NCBI RefSeq assembly: GCF_030718205.1
Contig: NZ_JAUZQF010000013.1
Span: 186,001 to 250,000 of the forward strand
Reading direction: 5' to 3'
Length of the DNA: 64,000 bases
DNA from: Nonomuraea turcica
GTDB lineage: Bacteria; Actinomycetota; Actinomycetes; Streptosporangiales; Streptosporangiaceae
Each line of letters starts with the position of its first letter. Position 1 is the stretch's first letter. The position numbers were made by a program, and so were the translations under genes. Shown here piece by piece: positions 43,103-51,776 of the stretch. The notes beneath the pieces are model-generated. The model worked only from the letters and a program-made list of their open reading frames with translations, ran no database searches and was not told the origin of the DNA.

Positions 43103-43329
43103 ACCATCCCTGGATCATTTACCTCACCGCGTGGCTGAGCTCGCGCATCCACCGCGCCCGCACGGCGCCCACCCGCGGCGCCTCCGCCGTGGAATGGGTG
43201 ATCATCACTGCCATCATCGCCGGGGTGGCGCTCGGCCTGGCCACCTTGATCAGGACTCTTGTCGAGCAGCAGCAGGAGCAGATCCGGTCGAACTTCGGCG
43301 GCGACGGTGGCGGCGGTGGCGGCGGCTAG
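43099..43329 (+). CDS. Flp-like pilin
   Basis: 76 residues from a GTG that overlaps the tadC stop (GTGA). After a basic leader comes RGASAVEWVIITAIIAG: a small residue cleavage site, a Glu at the +5 position and then a hydrophobic helix, as in type IV/Flp prepilins. The C-terminus ends in a run of glycines, which is unusual. It is the only pilin-like gene of this size in the operon. A dedicated prepilin peptidase is not present in the window. Confidence 0.8.
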   Translation: MNHPWIIYLTAWLSSRIHRARTAPTRGASAVEWVIITAIIAGVALGLATLIRTLVEQQQEQIRSNFGGDGGGGGGG

Positions 43330-43750
43330 GCCCCGCGACGGCGAACGCGGCGTGACCGCGATCGAGCTGGCCATCCTCATGCCGGTCGTCCTCGCGGTGT
43401 CGCTGCTCATCGTGCAGGTGGCGCTCTGGTTCCACGGGCGGCAGGTGGCCGAGGCGGCCGCCAGGGAAGGCGCCCGCGTCGCCAGGGCGGCGCCGATCGA
43501 CTCCGGCGACTGGCCGGGCGCGGCCACGGCCAAGGCCACCGAGATCGTCCGGGCCATCGGGCCGCAGCTGCTCGGCAACGCGACCGCCACGACGTCCGAG
43601 AAGGAGCCCGACGAGCGCTTCGTCACGGTGACCGGCAGCGCCGTGCAGGTCATCCCGCTGCTCCCGCCGCTGACGTTCACGATCAGCGCGACCGCGGGCG
43701 GGCCCGTCGAGTGCTTCCGCCCCGACGACGGCGGCGAGGACTGCGGATGA
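43307..43750 (+). CDS. TadE-like pseudopilin
   Basis: About 147 residues. The start is uncertain: GTG codons at 43307, 43316 and 43352 are all possible, and the first overlaps the pilin gene. The N-terminal motif ERGVTAIELAILMPVVLAVSLLI is a TadE-type class III signal with a following hydrophobic helix, then REGARVARAAP, the typical TadE amphipathic stretch. TadE-like proteins are processed by prepilin peptidase and assist pilus assembly. Confidence 0.8.
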   Translation: MAAVAAARPRDGERGVTAIELAILMPVVLAVSLLIVQVALWFHGRQVAEAAAREGARVARAAPIDSGDWPGAATAKATEIVRAIGPQLLGNATATTSEKEPDERFVTVTGSAVQVIPLLPPLTFTISATAGGPVECFRPDDGGEDCG

Positions 43751-44145
43751 CCAAAGATCGCGAGCGCGGCTCCATGGCCGTGGAGACGGTCATGCTGGCG
43801 CCGCTCTTCCTGCTGTTCCTCATGTTCCTCGCCGGAGCCGGTGTGCTGGTGGAGTCGCAGGGGCGGGTCAACGGCGCGGCCAGGGACGCCGCCAGGGCCG
43901 CGTCGGTGCAACGTACGTTCGACGAGGCCGAGGCGGCGGCCGAGGCGATCGCCGAGAGCGCGCTCACCGGCCCCTGCGGCTCGCCGTCGGTGTCGCTGGA
44001 CGGCTCGGAGTGGGAGCAGGGCGGCCAGGTCCAGGCCGAGGTGACCTGCGAGCTGGACCTCGCCTTCCTCGGGTTCGGCGGCACCACGCGGATGACCGGC
44101 ACGGCCGTGGTGCCTCTGGAGCAGTTCAGGAGGATCGATGAGTGA
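43747..44145 (+). CDS. TadE-like pseudopilin
   Basis: 132 residues from the ATG at 43747 overlapping the preceding stop. The motif RERGSMAVETVMLAPLFLLFL gives a Gly-Ser cleavage region, Glu, and a hydrophobic helix. Then VNGAARDAARAASVQRTF is the TadE-type helix. Two Cys (TGPCGS and EVTCELD) could form a disulfide outside. It is a second TadE/F-type pseudopilin. Confidence 0.8.
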   Translation: MTKDRERGSMAVETVMLAPLFLLFLMFLAGAGVLVESQGRVNGAARDAARAASVQRTFDEAEAAAEAIAESALTGPCGSPSVSLDGSEWEQGGQVQAEVTCELDLAFLGFGGTTRMTGTAVVPLEQFRRIDE

Positions 44146-44548
44146 ACGCGGCTCGATGTCGGTGTTCACCGTGCTGTTCTCCGTGGCCGTGTTCCTGCTG
44201 GCCGGGCTGCTTGTGGACGGCGGGGCGGCGATCAACGCCCGGCTGCGTGCTGCGGACGTGGCCGAGCAGGCCGCGCGGGCCGGTGCCGACCAGATCGACG
44301 TCGACCACCTCCGCGCCACGGGGGAGACCCGGCTGCTCGGTGACGATCAGGTGTGCGCGCGGGCCGACGAGATCGTCGCGGCTCAGGGCGGCGACGACGT
44401 GACCAGCGGCGAGTGCTCGGTGGGGCAGGGGCAGGCGCTGGTGACGGTCAGCGTGAGGGTGCGGTGGGAGGCGTTCTTCCTCGGCGCGATCGGCTTCTCC
44501 GGCGATGACGCGATCGGCGAGGCCACGGCCGCGCCCGAAGCGAGATAG
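44138..44548 (+). CDS. TadG-related pilus assembly protein
   Basis: 136 residues, overlapping the preceding gene by 8 nt. MSERGSMSVFTVLFSVAVFLLAG is a TadE/G-like membrane start, and the next part VDGGAAINARLRAADVAEQAARAGA matches the TadG-like helix. Two Cys occur (QVCARAD, GECSV). It is shorter than classical TadG and lacks a VWA domain. It is likely a minor pseudopilin of the Tad machine. Confidence 0.75.
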   Translation: MSERGSMSVFTVLFSVAVFLLAGLLVDGGAAINARLRAADVAEQAARAGADQIDVDHLRATGETRLLGDDQVCARADEIVAAQGGDDVTSGECSVGQGQALVTVSVRVRWEAFFLGAIGFSGDDAIGEATAAPEAR

Positions 44549-44651
44549 ACCGAATCTCTTCACTCGATGGATTGCGGAACGCACGAGGCAACACGCTGGA
44601 CGAGAGACCCCAGGGGCACGGAGCCCCCGAGGTAAAGGAGACGGAGAGGCG

Positions 44652-47399
44652 ATGCCGACGCGAGAGCCCGCGCGTCCCACGGGGCGTCACACGTCCGCGC
44701 GCATGCCCGCCAGGCGCAGCGCCGGCGACGTGCTCGCCGGGCTCGCGGCGCTGGTGGTGCTGGTCGCGCTCGTGGGCGGGGTGCCTTACGCGCTGCTCAC
44801 GTTCGTCGGGCCGCCGCTCAGACCTGAGCTGCTCGACCTCGAGACGCTCACCAGCCGCGTCGGCCCCAGCACGATCGTGGCGGTGCTGGTGCTGCTGGTG
44901 TGGCTGGCCTGGTTTCAGCTGTTCGCGTGTGTGCTCGTCGAGGTGTACGCCGGGGTCCGCCGGGTGGGCATGCCCGCCCGCGTACCGTTCTCCGGCGGCA
45001 CCCAGGCCTTGGCCAACAAGCTCATCGGCGCCGTGCTGCTGCTGTTCACGACCGGGGCCATGCTCGCGCCCATCGCCAAGCTGACGCCCACGCCCGCCGC
45101 CCCGCCCGTGACAGCGGTGGCGTACTCCGCGCCGATCGTCGAGAAGACGCTGGAGACGAACAAGACCAAGAAGGTCTACGTCGTCCAGCCGCCGCACGGC
45201 CGCCACCACGAAAGCCTGTGGGAGATCGCCGAGAAGTGCCTCGGCGACGGCCGCCGCTACCACGAGATCTACCGGCTCAACCAGGCGAAGGTCCAGCCGG
45301 ACGGCACCAGGCTGAAGATGGCCGACCTGATCAGGCCCGGCTGGGTGCTCGACATGCCGGATGACGCGAGGAACGCCCACATCGTCCCCGCCGACCAGCC
45401 GCGCGAGGAGACGCTGCGCGAGCACCCGGGCCGGGCGCAGGTGCCCGACGACGGCAGGGCCCACGGCGAGGTCAAGAAGGAGAAGAAGGGCGAGGCCAAG
45501 CACCGCCTGCCGGAGCAGCAGGACCAGCGGCGTCAGGAGCCCGAGCAGCAGCAGCCGGCCGTCCGCGAGAGCCAGGGCAACGAGCTGGTCGAATACCTGG
45601 CCGGCGCCTCGCTGGCCGCGGCCGGGCTGCTGCTCGTGCTGGCCAGGCGGCGCCGCGAGCAGCTCTGGGGCCGGATGTTCGGCCGCAGGCTCGCCCGTCC
45701 ACGCGGCGACGCCGCCGAGGCCGAGGTCGCGCTCCGGCTGGGCGGAGACGCGCCAGGCGCCCGCATCCTGGACGTCGGCCTGCGGGTGCTCGGCGCCGAG
45801 CTGGCGAGGCAGAACCGCACCCCGCCCATCGTGTACGCGGCCCATCTGTCGCCGCGCACGCTCGACCTGTGGGTGCATCCGCCGGACCCCGACCCGCCCG
45901 CGCCCTGGACGGCCGAGGACGGCGGCCAGGTGTGGCGGCTGCCGGCACACGAGGGCCGGCTGCTGCCGGACCGGACGAGCCCGTGGGGGGCACGAGCCCG
46001 CCACCATGAGCCCCACCAGCCGGGCGGGGCGCCGTACCCCGGACTGGTCTCGATCGGCACGAACGTGCATGGGCGCGTGCTCATCGACCTGGAAGCCGCA
46101 CAGGGCCTGATCAACGTACGCGGCGCGCAGACCACGGCCGCGCTGGCCGCTCTCGCCGTCGAGCTGGCCACCAACCGCTGGTCCGACGGCATGCGCGTCA
46201 CGCTCGTCGGCTTCGGCGAGGAGCTGACCGCGATCGCACCCGACCGCATCAGGGCCGTCGGCGGTCTGGCCGAGGTGCTCCCCGAGCTGGAGGCCGCCGC
46301 GGCGCCGCGCAGAGAGGTGCTGACCGGCCGCATCAGCGGCAGCCCGCGCGATGCCCACTACCTGCTGTCCGTGGTCGCGCCCACGCATGAGGAGGCGCGC
46401 CGGCTGGCGCTGCTGGCCCGCAGGGACACCGCCGGATACGTGGTCGCGGGCGAGGTCCCGCACGCCACATGGACGCTGGAGATCACCGACGACGGCAAGG
46501 CCAAGATCGCCGAACTGGGGTTCGAGGTGGACGCCCAGCTCCTGCCCCGCCGCCACTACCGTGCGCTTGTCGACCTGTTCCGCACCGCCGGGCGACTCGA
46601 CGGCGAGGCCATCCCCGAGGCGGAGCCGCTGCCCGGGCTGCATCCGCCGGCCGTCGAGATCAGGATGCTCGGCCCCATCGAGGTGCTCGGCCTCAGCCCG
46701 CTGGAGGAAGGCCGGCTGGCGCTGGCCACGGAGCTGCTGATCTATCTGGCCACGCACCCGGGTGGCGTGCATCCCGTGGTGCTCGGCGGGGTGTTGTGGC
46801 CGCGCGGCGTGCAGGACATGGTCAGGGATGCCACGATCGCCAGGGTCGCCGACTGGCTGGGCCCCCGGCACCTGCTCACCGACGAGGTCGGCCGGCTGCG
46901 GCTGGGGCCCGAGGTCCGTACGGACTGGGCGTTGTTCCGCGAGCTCCTCCGCCGCTCGCACGGCGACCCGTCGGCCAGGGCGGTGCTGCTGGAGAAGGCG
47001 CTCGGCCTGGTCAGGGGCCCGCTGCTGACCGGCAGGCCGCCCGGCAGGTATGCGTGGCTGGCGGCCGAGGACCTGGAGTACGACGTGGCCGCCGAGGTCG
47101 CCGACGCGGCACACCAGCTCTGTGAGATCAGGCTCGCGCAGGACCAGCCGGACGCCGCGGTGGCCGCCGTACGCGCGGCGCTGCTGCTGGCGGCCGACGA
47201 CGAGGGCCTGTGGCGCGACCTGCTGCGGGCCACGCACGCGACCGAGGACGTCGTCCGCCTGCGCGCCGTCGTCGAGGGGCTGACCAGAAGGGCCGCCTCG
47301 CACCCGTACGGCGGCGGGATGGCCCCGGAGACCGAGGCGTTGATCGAGGAACTGCTGCCCACGTGGCGCATCCATGTGGTGAGGGAGTCGTCGGCATGA
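44652..47399 (+). CDS. membrane LysM-BTAD protein of the Tad locus
   Basis: 915 residues from the ATG at 44652, with GAGAGG 4 nt upstream. Three membrane helices (about 25-51, 73-97, 122-140) are followed by a LysM-type segment (about 174-236: VVQPPHGRHHESLWEIAEKC). A charged region and another hydrophobic stretch (about 312-332) come next, then a middle part with a structured alpha/beta region. A C-terminal BTAD domain spans about 669-915 (VEIRMLGPIEVLGLSPLEEG). BTAD domains are known from SARP regulators, but a DNA-binding domain of that kind is not evident. It is a known companion of actinobacterial Tad genes, of undefined function. Confidence 0.82.
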   Translation: MPTREPARPTGRHTSARMPARRSAGDVLAGLAALVVLVALVGGVPYALLTFVGPPLRPELLDLETLTSRVGPSTIVAVLVLLVWLAWFQLFACVLVEVYAGVRRVGMPARVPFSGGTQALANKLIGAVLLLFTTGAMLAPIAKLTPTPAAPPVTAVAYSAPIVEKTLETNKTKKVYVVQPPHGRHHESLWEIAEKCLGDGRRYHEIYRLNQAKVQPDGTRLKMADLIRPGWVLDMPDDARNAHIVPADQPREETLREHPGRAQVPDDGRAHGEVKKEKKGEAKHRLPEQQDQRRQEPEQQQPAVRESQGNELVEYLAGASLAAAGLLLVLARRRREQLWGRMFGRRLARPRGDAAEAEVALRLGGDAPGARILDVGLRVLGAELARQNRTPPIVYAAHLSPRTLDLWVHPPDPDPPAPWTAEDGGQVWRLPAHEGRLLPDRTSPWGARARHHEPHQPGGAPYPGLVSIGTNVHGRVLIDLEAAQGLINVRGAQTTAALAALAVELATNRWSDGMRVTLVGFGEELTAIAPDRIRAVGGLAEVLPELEAAAAPRREVLTGRISGSPRDAHYLLSVVAPTHEEARRLALLARRDTAGYVVAGEVPHATWTLEITDDGKAKIAELGFEVDAQLLPRRHYRALVDLFRTAGRLDGEAIPEAEPLPGLHPPAVEIRMLGPIEVLGLSPLEEGRLALATELLIYLATHPGGVHPVVLGGVLWPRGVQDMVRDATIARVADWLGPRHLLTDEVGRLRLGPEVRTDWALFRELLRRSHGDPSARAVLLEKALGLVRGPLLTGRPPGRYAWLAAEDLEYDVAAEVADAAHQLCEIRLAQDQPDAAVAAVRAALLLAADDEGLWRDLLRATHATEDVVRLRAVVEGLTRRAASHPYGGGMAPETEALIEELLPTWRIHVVRESSA

Positions 47400-48004
47400 A
47401 ACGAATCGTGTTAGCGCTGGCCATCCTCGCCGCGGCGGGCTGCGGCCAGGCCGAACCACAGTACGAGCCTGGGGAGGCGCACGCTTCGGCCAAGAACACC
47501 GCCGAGCCCAAGACGTCGGCCACGACCGCGGAGGACGCGCTGCCGCAGGGTGCCCAAACCATCAAGATCGACAAGAACTCGCAGGTACGCGTCGAATGGC
47601 CGGCCGCCGGTGATCCGCTGCTGAAGATCATCGTGCAGTGGTACGTGACGGCGCGGAAGGCGGTCTCGGAAGGAGATAAGGACCGTTTCCGTGACGTCCC
47701 GCTTGAACTGGAGGCGGTGAAGGTTGCGTACGACTGGTATGACGGCATAGCGGCGAAGGACCAGGCCTTCAAGGGCGTGGTGCGGCTCTACGACCTGCGC
47801 GTCGATACCCGCGCACGCCGGGGTGCTCAGATCAGCGCGTGCGTGGACGCTTCCAAGGAACAGATGATCTCCACGCGCACCGGCCGGCTCGTCCCCGAGG
47901 ACCCGGATTCGCCCGTCCGTCAGATCATTCGCGCGCGCCGCGGCGATGACGGCGTGTGGCGCATCATCGACTTCGTTTACAGCAGAGAAGGGTGCACCCG
48001 ATGA
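47396..48004 (+). CDS. lipoprotein
   Basis: 202 residues from the ATG overlapping the preceding stop. A lipobox LAAAGC (Cys about 16) follows a short hydrophobic signal (MKRIVLALAILAAAGCGQ). The mature part has a Pro/Thr/Ala-rich linker, then a folded domain with EGDKDRFRDVPLELEAVKVAYDW. No named family is recognised. Its position in the Tad operon suggests an accessory role at the cell surface. Confidence 0.75.
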   Translation: MKRIVLALAILAAAGCGQAEPQYEPGEAHASAKNTAEPKTSATTAEDALPQGAQTIKIDKNSQVRVEWPAAGDPLLKIIVQWYVTARKAVSEGDKDRFRDVPLELEAVKVAYDWYDGIAAKDQAFKGVVRLYDLRVDTRARRGAQISACVDASKEQMISTRTGRLVPEDPDSPVRQIIRARRGDDGVWRIIDFVYSREGCTR

Positions 48005-48936
48005 ACCCCCTTGTCCCCGCGATAGTCGCGGGAGTGATGCTGCTCGGGCTGCCCACACCGGCGCCCGGCGGCGACACGGAGATCACCGGCGTCGACGGCG
48101 GCCGGACCAAAGAACTCGTACTCCGCAACTCCAGGATCGTCATCAGCGGTGACGGAGCCAGAGGCGGGAAGCGGGACGGTTTCCAGCTGAGGAATCCGTG
48201 CTGGTATGAGCCTGCCATGACCCCCGACGAGATGCTGAAGTTCCGTGAGGACACGCTGCCGTACTTCAACCGCTATGGCAGCAAGGACGCCGGCACGCCG
48301 GAGGAGTACCTCCAGCCGGCCAAGGACAAGATCGGCAAGCCGGGCCAGTGGTGGCAGATGTCCTTCGCGGAGGGCGACACGCGGGCTGTCGACTGCTTCA
48401 CCACGAGGCCGTCGTTCGTCTTCGTGCCGCCGGGCACCACTCCCGAGAACGGGATCACGATCCAGCAGCTCACCGATATCGCTAGGGCTGCGCTGACCGT
48501 GCCCGAGCCCACGGTGAAGCTGAACCCCGACGCCAAGAGCTACGTCAACCTGCCGACGTTCGTCTGGTTGGAAGGAATCGGCCAGCCTCGCCGCTCGGTT
48601 ACCGCGACGCTGCCTGGCGTCATGAGCGCCACGGTCGTCGCCACGCTGGAGAATTTCAAGATCGACCCCGGCACCACCGCCGACCGGGCCGAGGTCCGCG
48701 AGGACGGATGCGGGTCCACGGGCAAGCAGTACGTGAAGGGGGCCCAGTTCACCTGCGGCGTGCGTTACCTGCGTGCCTCCATCGACCAGCCCCGGGAGAA
48801 CTATGTGCTCACCGTGACGACCGTCTGGCCGGTCGAGGTCGCCGACCAGGTGGTGCCCTTCCAATACGCCCCCGTGCAGACCGATACAACCCGGGACGTT
48901 CCGGTCGGGGAAGTCCAGAGCAACGTCAAGCCCTAG
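48001..48936 (+). CDS. secreted hypothetical protein of the Tad operon
   Basis: 311 residues from the ATG at 48001 overlapping the lipoprotein stop. A signal peptide (MNPLVPAIVAGVMLLGLPTPAPG) precedes a soluble ectodomain with four Cys (NPCWYEP, AVDCFTT, EDGCGST, FTCGVRY). Its C-terminal part is Pro/Thr-rich. No domain is recognised. It appears to be the last gene of the Tad operon and overlaps tail-to-tail with the MarR gene by 4 nt. Confidence 0.75.
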   Translation: MNPLVPAIVAGVMLLGLPTPAPGGDTEITGVDGGRTKELVLRNSRIVISGDGARGGKRDGFQLRNPCWYEPAMTPDEMLKFREDTLPYFNRYGSKDAGTPEEYLQPAKDKIGKPGQWWQMSFAEGDTRAVDCFTTRPSFVFVPPGTTPENGITIQQLTDIARAALTVPEPTVKLNPDAKSYVNLPTFVWLEGIGQPRRSVTATLPGVMSATVVATLENFKIDPGTTADRAEVREDGCGSTGKQYVKGAQFTCGVRYLRASIDQPRENYVLTVTTVWPVEVADQVVPFQYAPVQTDTTRDVPVGEVQSNVKP

Positions 48937-49364
48937 CCGAGGACCGCGGCGAGCGGGGCCAGTTCCGGCTGCTCCGCCGCCTCGGCCAGCACCTCCTTGA
49001 GCACGGCGTCGTGCGTCGGGCGGGCCTGCGCGAGTAGGTCCCGCCCGTCCTGCGTGACCTCGGAGTAGATGCCGCGCCTGTCGTCCTCGCACAGGTAGCG
49101 CCGGAGCAGCCCGCGGTTCTCCAGCCTGGTGACCAGCCGCGTCGTGGCGCTCTGGCTGAGCACGACCGCGCGGGCCAGTTGCTGCATGCGCATGTGCCAG
49201 CCGTCCTGACGCCCCAGCACGTCCAGCACTGTGTATTCGCTCACGCTCAGGCCGTGCTCCTTCTGGAGCGCTTTCTCCAGCTTGTCCTCGATTTTCGCGT
49301 GCAGTGCCGCGAGGGTGCGCCAGCCCTGGGCGCGCGCTTCGACGGCGTCATCGGCTAGGGGCAC
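48933..49364 (-). CDS. MarR-family transcriptional regulator
   Basis: 143 residues. The winged helix-turn-helix includes LSVSEYTVLDVLGRQDGWHMRMQQLARAVVLSQSATTRLVTRLENRGLL, described in parts at about residues 40-88, followed by the DDRRGIYSEVTQDGRDLL wing typical of MarR. It is divergent from the MFS exporter gene, with an inverted repeat in between, so it very likely represses that gene and itself and responds to a small ligand. Confidence 0.92.
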   Translation of the reverse strand: MPLADDAVEARAQGWRTLAALHAKIEDKLEKALQKEHGLSVSEYTVLDVLGRQDGWHMRMQQLARAVVLSQSATTRLVTRLENRGLLRRYLCEDDRRGIYSEVTQDGRDLLAQARPTHDAVLKEVLAEAAEQPELAPLAAVLG

Positions 49365-49396
49365 GTGGCAGCCTCCTCAGCATCGTTGTATGGTCA

Positions 49397-49435
49397 GTTA
49401 GTCGGCGTGCGCAAATAATGTCCACGCTCACTAAC
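49397..49435. promoter_or_regulatory. candidate MarR operator
   Basis: GTTAGTCGGCGTG (49397-49409) and CACGCTCACTAAC (49423-49435) form an inverted repeat with 11 of 13 positions matched around a 13-nt spacer. It is centred midway between the divergent MarR and MFS start codons, where an autoregulatory operator is expected. Confidence 0.55.
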
Positions 49436-49454
49436 GTCGTCTGAGGAGTATTCT

Positions 49455-50606
49455 ATGCCTCTCGCCCTGTTCGCCCTCGCGATCAGCGCTTTCGGCATCG
49501 GGACCACGGAGTTCATCATCAACGGCCTGCTGCCCGAGCTGGCGTCCGACTTCGGCGTGACCATCCCGGCCGCCGGGCTGCTGGTGTCCGGGTACGCCCT
49601 CGGTGTGGCTGTCGGCGGGCCGCCGCTGACCATGCTCGGCGGGCGGTTGCCGCGCAAGACCATGTTGCTCGCCTTGATGGTGCTGTTCATCGCGGGGAAC
49701 CTGTTGTCGGCGGTGGCGCCCTCGTACGGGGTGCTGATGGCCGGCCGGTTCCTGGCCGCCTTCGCGCACGGCGCGTACTTCGGGGTCGGCTCGGTGGTGG
49801 CCGCCGACTTGGTGGTGCCGCAGCGGCGGGCCAGCGCGATCGCCCTGATGTTCACCGGCCTGACGCTTGCCAACGTGCTCGGGGTGCCGCTGGGGACGTG
49901 GATCGGGCAGTCGTTCGGCTGGCGGGCGACGTTCTGGGTCGTGGTGGCGATCGGGGTCGTCGGCTTGGCCGGCGTGCTCGCGCTCGTCCCCCGCCAGCCA
50001 CGGCCCGCGGGTGGTCTGATGCGGGAGCTGGCCACCTTCCGCTCGGGCGGCGTCTGGCTGGCGCTCGCGATGACCGTCTTCGGGTTCGCCCCGGTGTTCG
50101 CGGTCATCACGTTCATCGCGCCCATCATGACCGGCGTCGGCGGCTTCTCGCCGGGGGCCGTGCCCGTGGTGATGGCCCTGTTCGGGGTTGGGCTCGTGGT
50201 GGGCAACCTGATCGGTGGCCGGCTGGCCGACCGGGCGGTCATGCCCAGCGTCTACGGCTCGGTGGGGCTGCTCACACTGCTGGCCGTGGTGGTCGCCCTG
50301 GTGTCGGGCAACCAGTTGGCCTTCATCGTCGCGATCACGTTGTTCGGCGTGGCCGCCTTCGCCACGGTCCCGCCCCTGCAGACTCGCCTCCTGGACGCCG
50401 CCGCCGGAGCCCCGACCCTGGCCTCGGCCGCCAACATCGGCGCCTTCAACTTGGGCAACGCCATCGGGTCGTTCGCGGCGGGGCTCACGATCGATGCGGG
50501 CCTCGGTTATACGGCTCCCGCCTGGACCGCTGCTGTGCTGGGCGCGGTGGGGCTGATGGTGGCCGGAGTGGCAGGGATCCAATCCCGCCGCCTCGCACCA
50601 GCCTGA
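49455..50606 (+). CDS. MFS drug/sugar efflux transporter (DHA1 type)
   Basis: 383 residues from the ATG at 49455, with GAGGAG 6 nt upstream. Twelve hydrophobic helices are evident, starting MPLALFALAISAFGIGTTEF. Motif A-like GGRLPRKTML lies between helices 2 and 3, and GRFLAAFAHGAYFGVGS in helix 4. The family is DHA1 (CmlR/AraJ-like), exporting drugs or sugars by proton antiport. The divergent MarR regulator suggests drug- or metabolite-induced expression. Confidence 0.9.
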   Translation: MPLALFALAISAFGIGTTEFIINGLLPELASDFGVTIPAAGLLVSGYALGVAVGGPPLTMLGGRLPRKTMLLALMVLFIAGNLLSAVAPSYGVLMAGRFLAAFAHGAYFGVGSVVAADLVVPQRRASAIALMFTGLTLANVLGVPLGTWIGQSFGWRATFWVVVAIGVVGLAGVLALVPRQPRPAGGLMRELATFRSGGVWLALAMTVFGFAPVFAVITFIAPIMTGVGGFSPGAVPVVMALFGVGLVVGNLIGGRLADRAVMPSVYGSVGLLTLLAVVVALVSGNQLAFIVAITLFGVAAFATVPPLQTRLLDAAAGAPTLASAANIGAFNLGNAIGSFAAGLTIDAGLGYTAPAWTAAVLGAVGLMVAGVAGIQSRRLAPA

Positions 50607-50615
50607 ACACGGGAC

Positions 50616-50643
50616 AGGGCTGGCACGGAGCCGTGCCAGCCCT
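50616..50643 (+). terminator. hairpin terminator after MFS gene
   Basis: AGGGCTGGCACGG and CCGTGCCAGCCCT pair around a short AG turn (effective loop GAGC), a 12-bp GC-rich stem 10 nt after the MFS stop. Confidence 0.8.
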
Positions 50644-50866
50644 CGTCGGCTCAGTCCGACTGCTCTCTGGCGGTGTTGGGTGCGAGGGCGTTGGTGCAGG
50701 GGTGGAACAGATCGTCAACGCGGTCGGCCGTAGCGGCCGCATAGATCCAGAATTATTTTGAGGGCCCTGGCCAGGCCCAAGCCGAAAGCTCGCGAAGTGG
50801 CTCGCTCCTGGGCCGGGTCCATCCATCGACTATCGAGTCTCTCGACAACCGGGGGGTATCGAGTCC
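50644..50866. other. intergenic stretch, nothing firm
   Basis: No gene is seen between the MFS terminator and the Rpn-like gene. It contains a GGGCCCTGGCCAGGCCC hairpin near 50763 and a direct repeat TATCGAGTC at 50831-50839 and 50857-50865, of unknown meaning. Confidence 0.4.
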
Positions 50867-51742
50867 CTACACGAACAGGTCATCGGCGTTGGTGGCGGTG
50901 GCGGCCTTGCGGACCCAGGATCTGAGGACGTCGAGGTCGGTGCACTCGGTAATGCGCTTTCGTGTCTCGTCGGGCACGGGAATGCCGCGCGCCTCCAGGA
51001 ACAGGAGGATGGACTCGGCCTCGCCTTCGGCCATTCCCTCGGCCTTCCCCTTGGCCTCTCCTTCGGCGATCCACTCGAGAAAGAACTCGCTTCTGGACTC
51101 GGCTGCCATGGTCATCACGACCTCCCTAACCTTGGTGATTATGGACTGGGGGAGACACGCGAACGCAAGCTCAGCATAGCCTTTCAGCTCCTTGGGCCCG
51201 TGTGTGACTGCGTAGAGGAGTGTGAGGACCACTTTCAGGCCGGACTCGGTGCGGCCGTGCAGGATGGCCGAAATGGTGGCGAGCTCGGGTTGTTCGATGG
51301 CCTGGCCGATGTCGGTGATCATCGGGATCCCGTCCGGGCCGATGACGATCGGGTATAGCACCCACCCGGGATGCCCCATGTCGATGGCCTTCGCGCAGTC
51401 CTGGGCTGTTTTCGCGTCCTCGCAGAAGACCAGGAGCAGCACTGGGCACTTAATGTGAGACCGGAGGGTGGCCACGTATACCGGCCAGCTCCACTGTTTG
51501 TCTGGGTCGGTCTGTCGCTGAACCTCCAGCACGATCGCCGACACCGGCTTGTTCTCGTTCCTCAGCACGACGACCGAATCCGCCCGGAATTCTGTGGGTG
51601 CCCATTGATTGAAGTCGCAGGTGCCCAGATGGGCCTCTTCGAAGGGGGATACGGAGACGCCCGCCTGCGCCAGCAGGGTGGCGGCCAGAGATGGGCGTCT
51701 CCGAACGAGCTCCAGAAGGAACTCGTGTCGCAGAGTTGGCAT
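50867..51742 (-). CDS. Rpn-like PD-(D/E)XK nuclease family protein
   Basis: 291 residues from the ATG at 51742 (MPTLRHEFLLELVRRRPSLA); an extended start is unlikely. It has the RADSVVVL strand with an Asp and the IVLEVQRQTDP strand with ExQ, the expected metal-binding PD-(D/E)XK pattern. The C-terminus has a helical WIAEGEAKGKAEGMAEGEAE repeat common in Rpn/transposase-like proteins, ending with a helical tail. The family is linked to recombination-promoting nucleases. There is no terminal inverted repeat or partner, so I do not call a mobile element. Confidence 0.75.
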   Translation of the reverse strand: MPTLRHEFLLELVRRRPSLAATLLAQAGVSVSPFEEAHLGTCDFNQWAPTEFRADSVVVLRNENKPVSAIVLEVQRQTDPDKQWSWPVYVATLRSHIKCPVLLLVFCEDAKTAQDCAKAIDMGHPGWVLYPIVIGPDGIPMITDIGQAIEQPELATISAILHGRTESGLKVVLTLLYAVTHGPKELKGYAELAFACLPQSIITKVREVVMTMAAESRSEFFLEWIAEGEAKGKAEGMAEGEAESILLFLEARGIPVPDETRKRITECTDLDVLRSWVRKAATATNADDLFV

Positions 51743-51776
51743 GGCGAACACATTACCGAATGTGTTCGCTCCGTTA

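Noticed and set aside
44448..47459. 1003-codon minus-strand open frame opposite the LysM-BTAD gene
   Set aside because: It has no motifs. The plus strand has membrane helices, LysM and BTAD, and is embedded in a tightly overlapping operon.
50867..51742. mobile element based on Rpn/transposase-like product
   Set aside because: No terminal inverted repeats, target duplications or companion genes are visible, so only the nuclease-like gene is reported.
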